This document shows positions 62,350 to 64,000 of a stretch of 64,000 bases of DNA, in pieces. The notes beneath the pieces are model-generated. The model saw only the letters and a list, made by a program, of their open reading frames with translations. It searched no databases and was not told the origin of the DNA. The position numbers and the translations under genes were made by a program. This DNA comes from VXPQ01 sp964608315 (GTDB lineage Bacteria; Bacteroidota; Rhodothermia; Rhodothermales; VXPQ01). The stretch lies in the NCBI GenBank assembly GCA_964608315.1, contig CAZSNF010000004.1:1-64000 (forward strand), written 5' to 3'. The number at the start of each line of letters is the position of its first letter. Position 1 is the first letter of the stretch.

Positions 62350-62376
62350 CCCGACAATCGGGCAGGGGGGGGGGGG
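62350..62376 (+). promoter_or_regulatory. Short hairpin and poly-G tract (12 G) before SusC
   Basis: CCCGA-CAA-TCGGG forms a small hairpin, followed two bases later by 12 G (62365-62376). The gap 62323-62445 holds both the end of the porter transcript and the promoter of the SusC gene. The AT-rich stretch after the G run (AAATTTCGTATTTTAA) is a likely promoter region, so tract length could change promoter spacing or strength. Confidence 0.6.
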
Positions 62377-62445
62377 AGTAAATCAATAAATTTCGTATTT
62401 TAACGGGATACGCACTATTTCTCTCAAACCGGTTCGCGTAGAAAC

Positions 62446-64000
62446 ATGCTCAGGAAACTACCGCTCCCGATTTTGCTGGCGTTCCTCCTTGGAGCGAACG
62501 TAGCTTTTTCGCAAGCCACCGTCACGGGAATCGTTACGGAAGCCGGGACGGACGTCCCCTTGCCGGGCGTCAACATCGTGATCGAAGGAACGACGACGGG
62601 CACCACCTCGGCGCTCGACGGGTCGTACAGCGTCGAGGCCAGCCCGGACGACGTGCTGGTTTTCTCCTTCGTCGGCTATCTGCCCCAGTCCATTTCGGTA
62701 GGCGACGCCACAGTTATCAATGTACAGTTGCAACTGGACGAGATACTGCTGGAGGAAATCGTCGTGGTGGGGTACGGTACGCAGAGCAGGGAGGACGTAA
62801 CCGGTTCGGTGGCCACCATTGACGTGACCAACGCCCGCAAGGGACTTGTCACGGCCCCCGACCAGCTCATCCGCGGTCGCGTGGCGGGCGTGAACGTTAC
62901 GCAGAACAACGGCGAACCGGGCGCCGGATTCAACGTCCGCATTCGCGGAGGCACGTCTATCAGCGCGTCGAACGAACCGTTGTACGTGATCGACGGAGTA
63001 CCCATCGACAATAGCGCCATTACGCCGGGCGGCGTGGGCGTGGGCGGCGCGGCTCCTCCGGGCCGGAATCCGCTGAATATGCTCAATCCCGGAGATATCG
63101 AAAACATTACTATTCTGAAGGACGCCTCGGCCACGGCGATTTACGGTTCCCGAGGAGCCAACGGCGTGGTCCTGATTACGACGAAAGGCGGTTCTTCCGA
63201 CCGGCTTACCGTCAATTACGAGGGGTACGTTTCCGCTTCCCAGGCGGCGCGCTCGCTGGACCTGCTTTCGGGCGCCGAGTATCGGTCGTTCGTACAGTCG
63301 CAGGTCAGCGCCGGCGTACTTGGCCAGAGCAATCTCGACGCCCTTGGCAATAGCGATACGAACTGGGAGGACGAAGTTACGCAGACGGGCGTTTCGCATT
63401 CGCACAACCTGTCCTTCGCAGGAGGGGCGAACAACACGAATTATCGCGCTTCGTTCAATTACCTGAATCAGGAGGGCGCCGTGATCAGTTCGGGGCTGGA
63501 GCGTCTGACGGCCCGCCTCAACGCCGACGCCGGCGTCCTGAACGATCGGGTTCGCCTCGGCATCAACCTGACGAGTTCGTTCAATCAGGACGATTTCGTG
63601 CAGTATAACGAGACCGGCGGATTCGAGGGCGCGTTGTTCACGAACGTGTTTGCGTACAATCCCACGTTTCCCGTCATGGCTTCGGACGGCTCATATTACG
63701 AGACCGGCGCGGGCAGGCAGTCCGTGCGCAACCCGGTCGCGCTGGCCAATCAGGTGGAAGACTTTTCGAAGATGACCCGTTCGCTGGGCAACGTGTCGGC
63801 GGATATCGATCTCGCCGAAGGATTGACGTTCAGAATGAACTACGGCGCGGATCGCTCGCAAGCCACGCGCCGCACCTTCCTGCCGAAGAACAGCCCGGTC
63901 GGGGCCGAGTTCGGCGGGCGCGCCATTCAGGCGAATCGGGAGCGCACCTCGCAAACGTTCCAGAGCTACCTCACGTACAACGACATCCTCGCCGACGACC
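62446..64000 (+). CDS. SusC/RagA family TonB-linked outer-membrane protein, partial
   Basis: The gene starts at ATG 62446 and runs off the right edge with at least 518 residues seen. A signal peptide ends V-A-F-S-Q. The CarboxypepD-reg-like domain begins T-V-T-G-I-V-T-E-A-G, the SusC hallmark V-V-V-G-Y-G-T-Q follows, and the plug carries the Y-V-I-D-G-V-P-I and L-K-D-A-S-A-T-A-I-Y-G-S-R-G-A-N-G-V motifs. A SusD partner would be expected beyond the edge. It presumably imports the glycan of this locus, probably fructan. Confidence 0.93.
   Translation, partial: MLRKLPLPILLAFLLGANVAFSQATVTGIVTEAGTDVPLPGVNIVIEGTTTGTTSALDGSYSVEASPDDVLVFSFVGYLPQSISVGDATVINVQLQLDEILLEEIVVVGYGTQSREDVTGSVATIDVTNARKGLVTAPDQLIRGRVAGVNVTQNNGEPGAGFNVRIRGGTSISASNEPLYVIDGVPIDNSAITPGGVGVGGAAPPGRNPLNMLNPGDIENITILKDASATAIYGSRGANGVVLITTKGGSSDRLTVNYEGYVSASQAARSLDLLSGAEYRSFVQSQVSAGVLGQSNLDALGNSDTNWEDEVTQTGVSHSHNLSFAGGANNTNYRASFNYLNQEGAVISSGLERLTARLNADAGVLNDRVRLGINLTSSFNQDDFVQYNETGGFEGALFTNVFAYNPTFPVMASDGSYYETGAGRQSVRNPVALANQVEDFSKMTRSLGNVSADIDLAEGLTFRMNYGADRSQATRRTFLPKNSPVGAEFGGRAIQANRERTSQTFQSYLTYNDILADD

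Noticed and set aside
1..64000. Insertion sequences, transposases, integrases, rRNA and tRNA genes
   Set aside because: I found no transposase or integrase motifs in any frame and recognised no cloverleaf or rRNA segments by eye. A tRNAscan-SE and ISfinder run would settle this.

Overview
The window looks like a chromosomal segment from a GC-rich marine or saline member of the Rhodothermota/Balneolota/Bacteroidota group. This is inferred from the protein families. Several exported proteins end in a type IX secretion (T9SS) type A sorting domain with the NYPNPFNP signature. A PorV/PorQ-type protein, a SusC/RagA receptor, a second TonB-dependent receptor and many SPII lipoproteins are present. 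I saw no rRNA, tRNA, transposase or CRISPR array.

Layout. (1) Positions 459-14174 hold a carbohydrate-scavenging set. It contains a T9SS-exported choice-of-anchor B protein, a sulfatase broken by an in-frame TGA, a serine hydrolase, a periplasmic binding lipoprotein, a Tat-exported Gfo/Idh/MocA oxidoreductase, a PIG-L deacetylase, an intact sulfatase, and a TRAP importer (binding protein, small and large permease). (2) Positions 14467-26722 are a one-strand, tightly coupled cluster that looks like an anti-phage defence island. Its genes are an SNF2 helicase with a DUF3883-like C-terminus, a DUF1016/YhcG PD-(D/E)XK nuclease, a DUF1156 DNA methyltransferase, an AAA15-like ATPase, a DUF4276/TOPRIM-like protein and a DUF499 ATPase. 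The methyltransferase is out of frame at a run of 13 G, so as sequenced it is OFF; this suggests phase variation. (3) Positions 27128-35988 are mixed metabolism: DUF1080, an NSS transporter, a nucleoside hydrolase, a TPR lipoprotein, a Cys/Met-metabolism PLP enzyme, an UlaG-like hydrolase, a MetE-like protein and an FKBP isomerase. (4) Positions 36600-64000 are a polymer-utilisation locus, probably for fructan. It has a LacI regulator behind a perfect 18-bp operator, a LamG protein, two lipoproteins, a TonB receptor, T9SS cargo, a LamG-GH32 protein with an altered nucleophile motif, PorV/Q, a complete peptide-type ABC importer coupled to a cytoplasmic GH32, a secreted GH32, an MFS sugar porter, and the start of a SusC receptor. 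A second run of 12 G lies just upstream of that SusC gene.

How region 4 could work (inference): secreted GH32 enzymes cut fructan outside or in the periplasm. The TonB/SusC receptors take fragments across the outer membrane. The ABC importer or the MFS porter carries fructo-oligosaccharides or fructose inside, where the signal-less GH32 finishes the job. LacI probably senses a sugar.

The intergenic regions carry a modular dispersed repeat. A 17-20 bp end sequence, close to TTAATCAGAGTGTCCTTAA, occurs about 14 times. In three places it lies next to an approximately 100-bp long-hairpin core. In one copy (34187-34396) two end sequences face each other as terminal inverted repeats, as in a non-autonomous MITE-like element.
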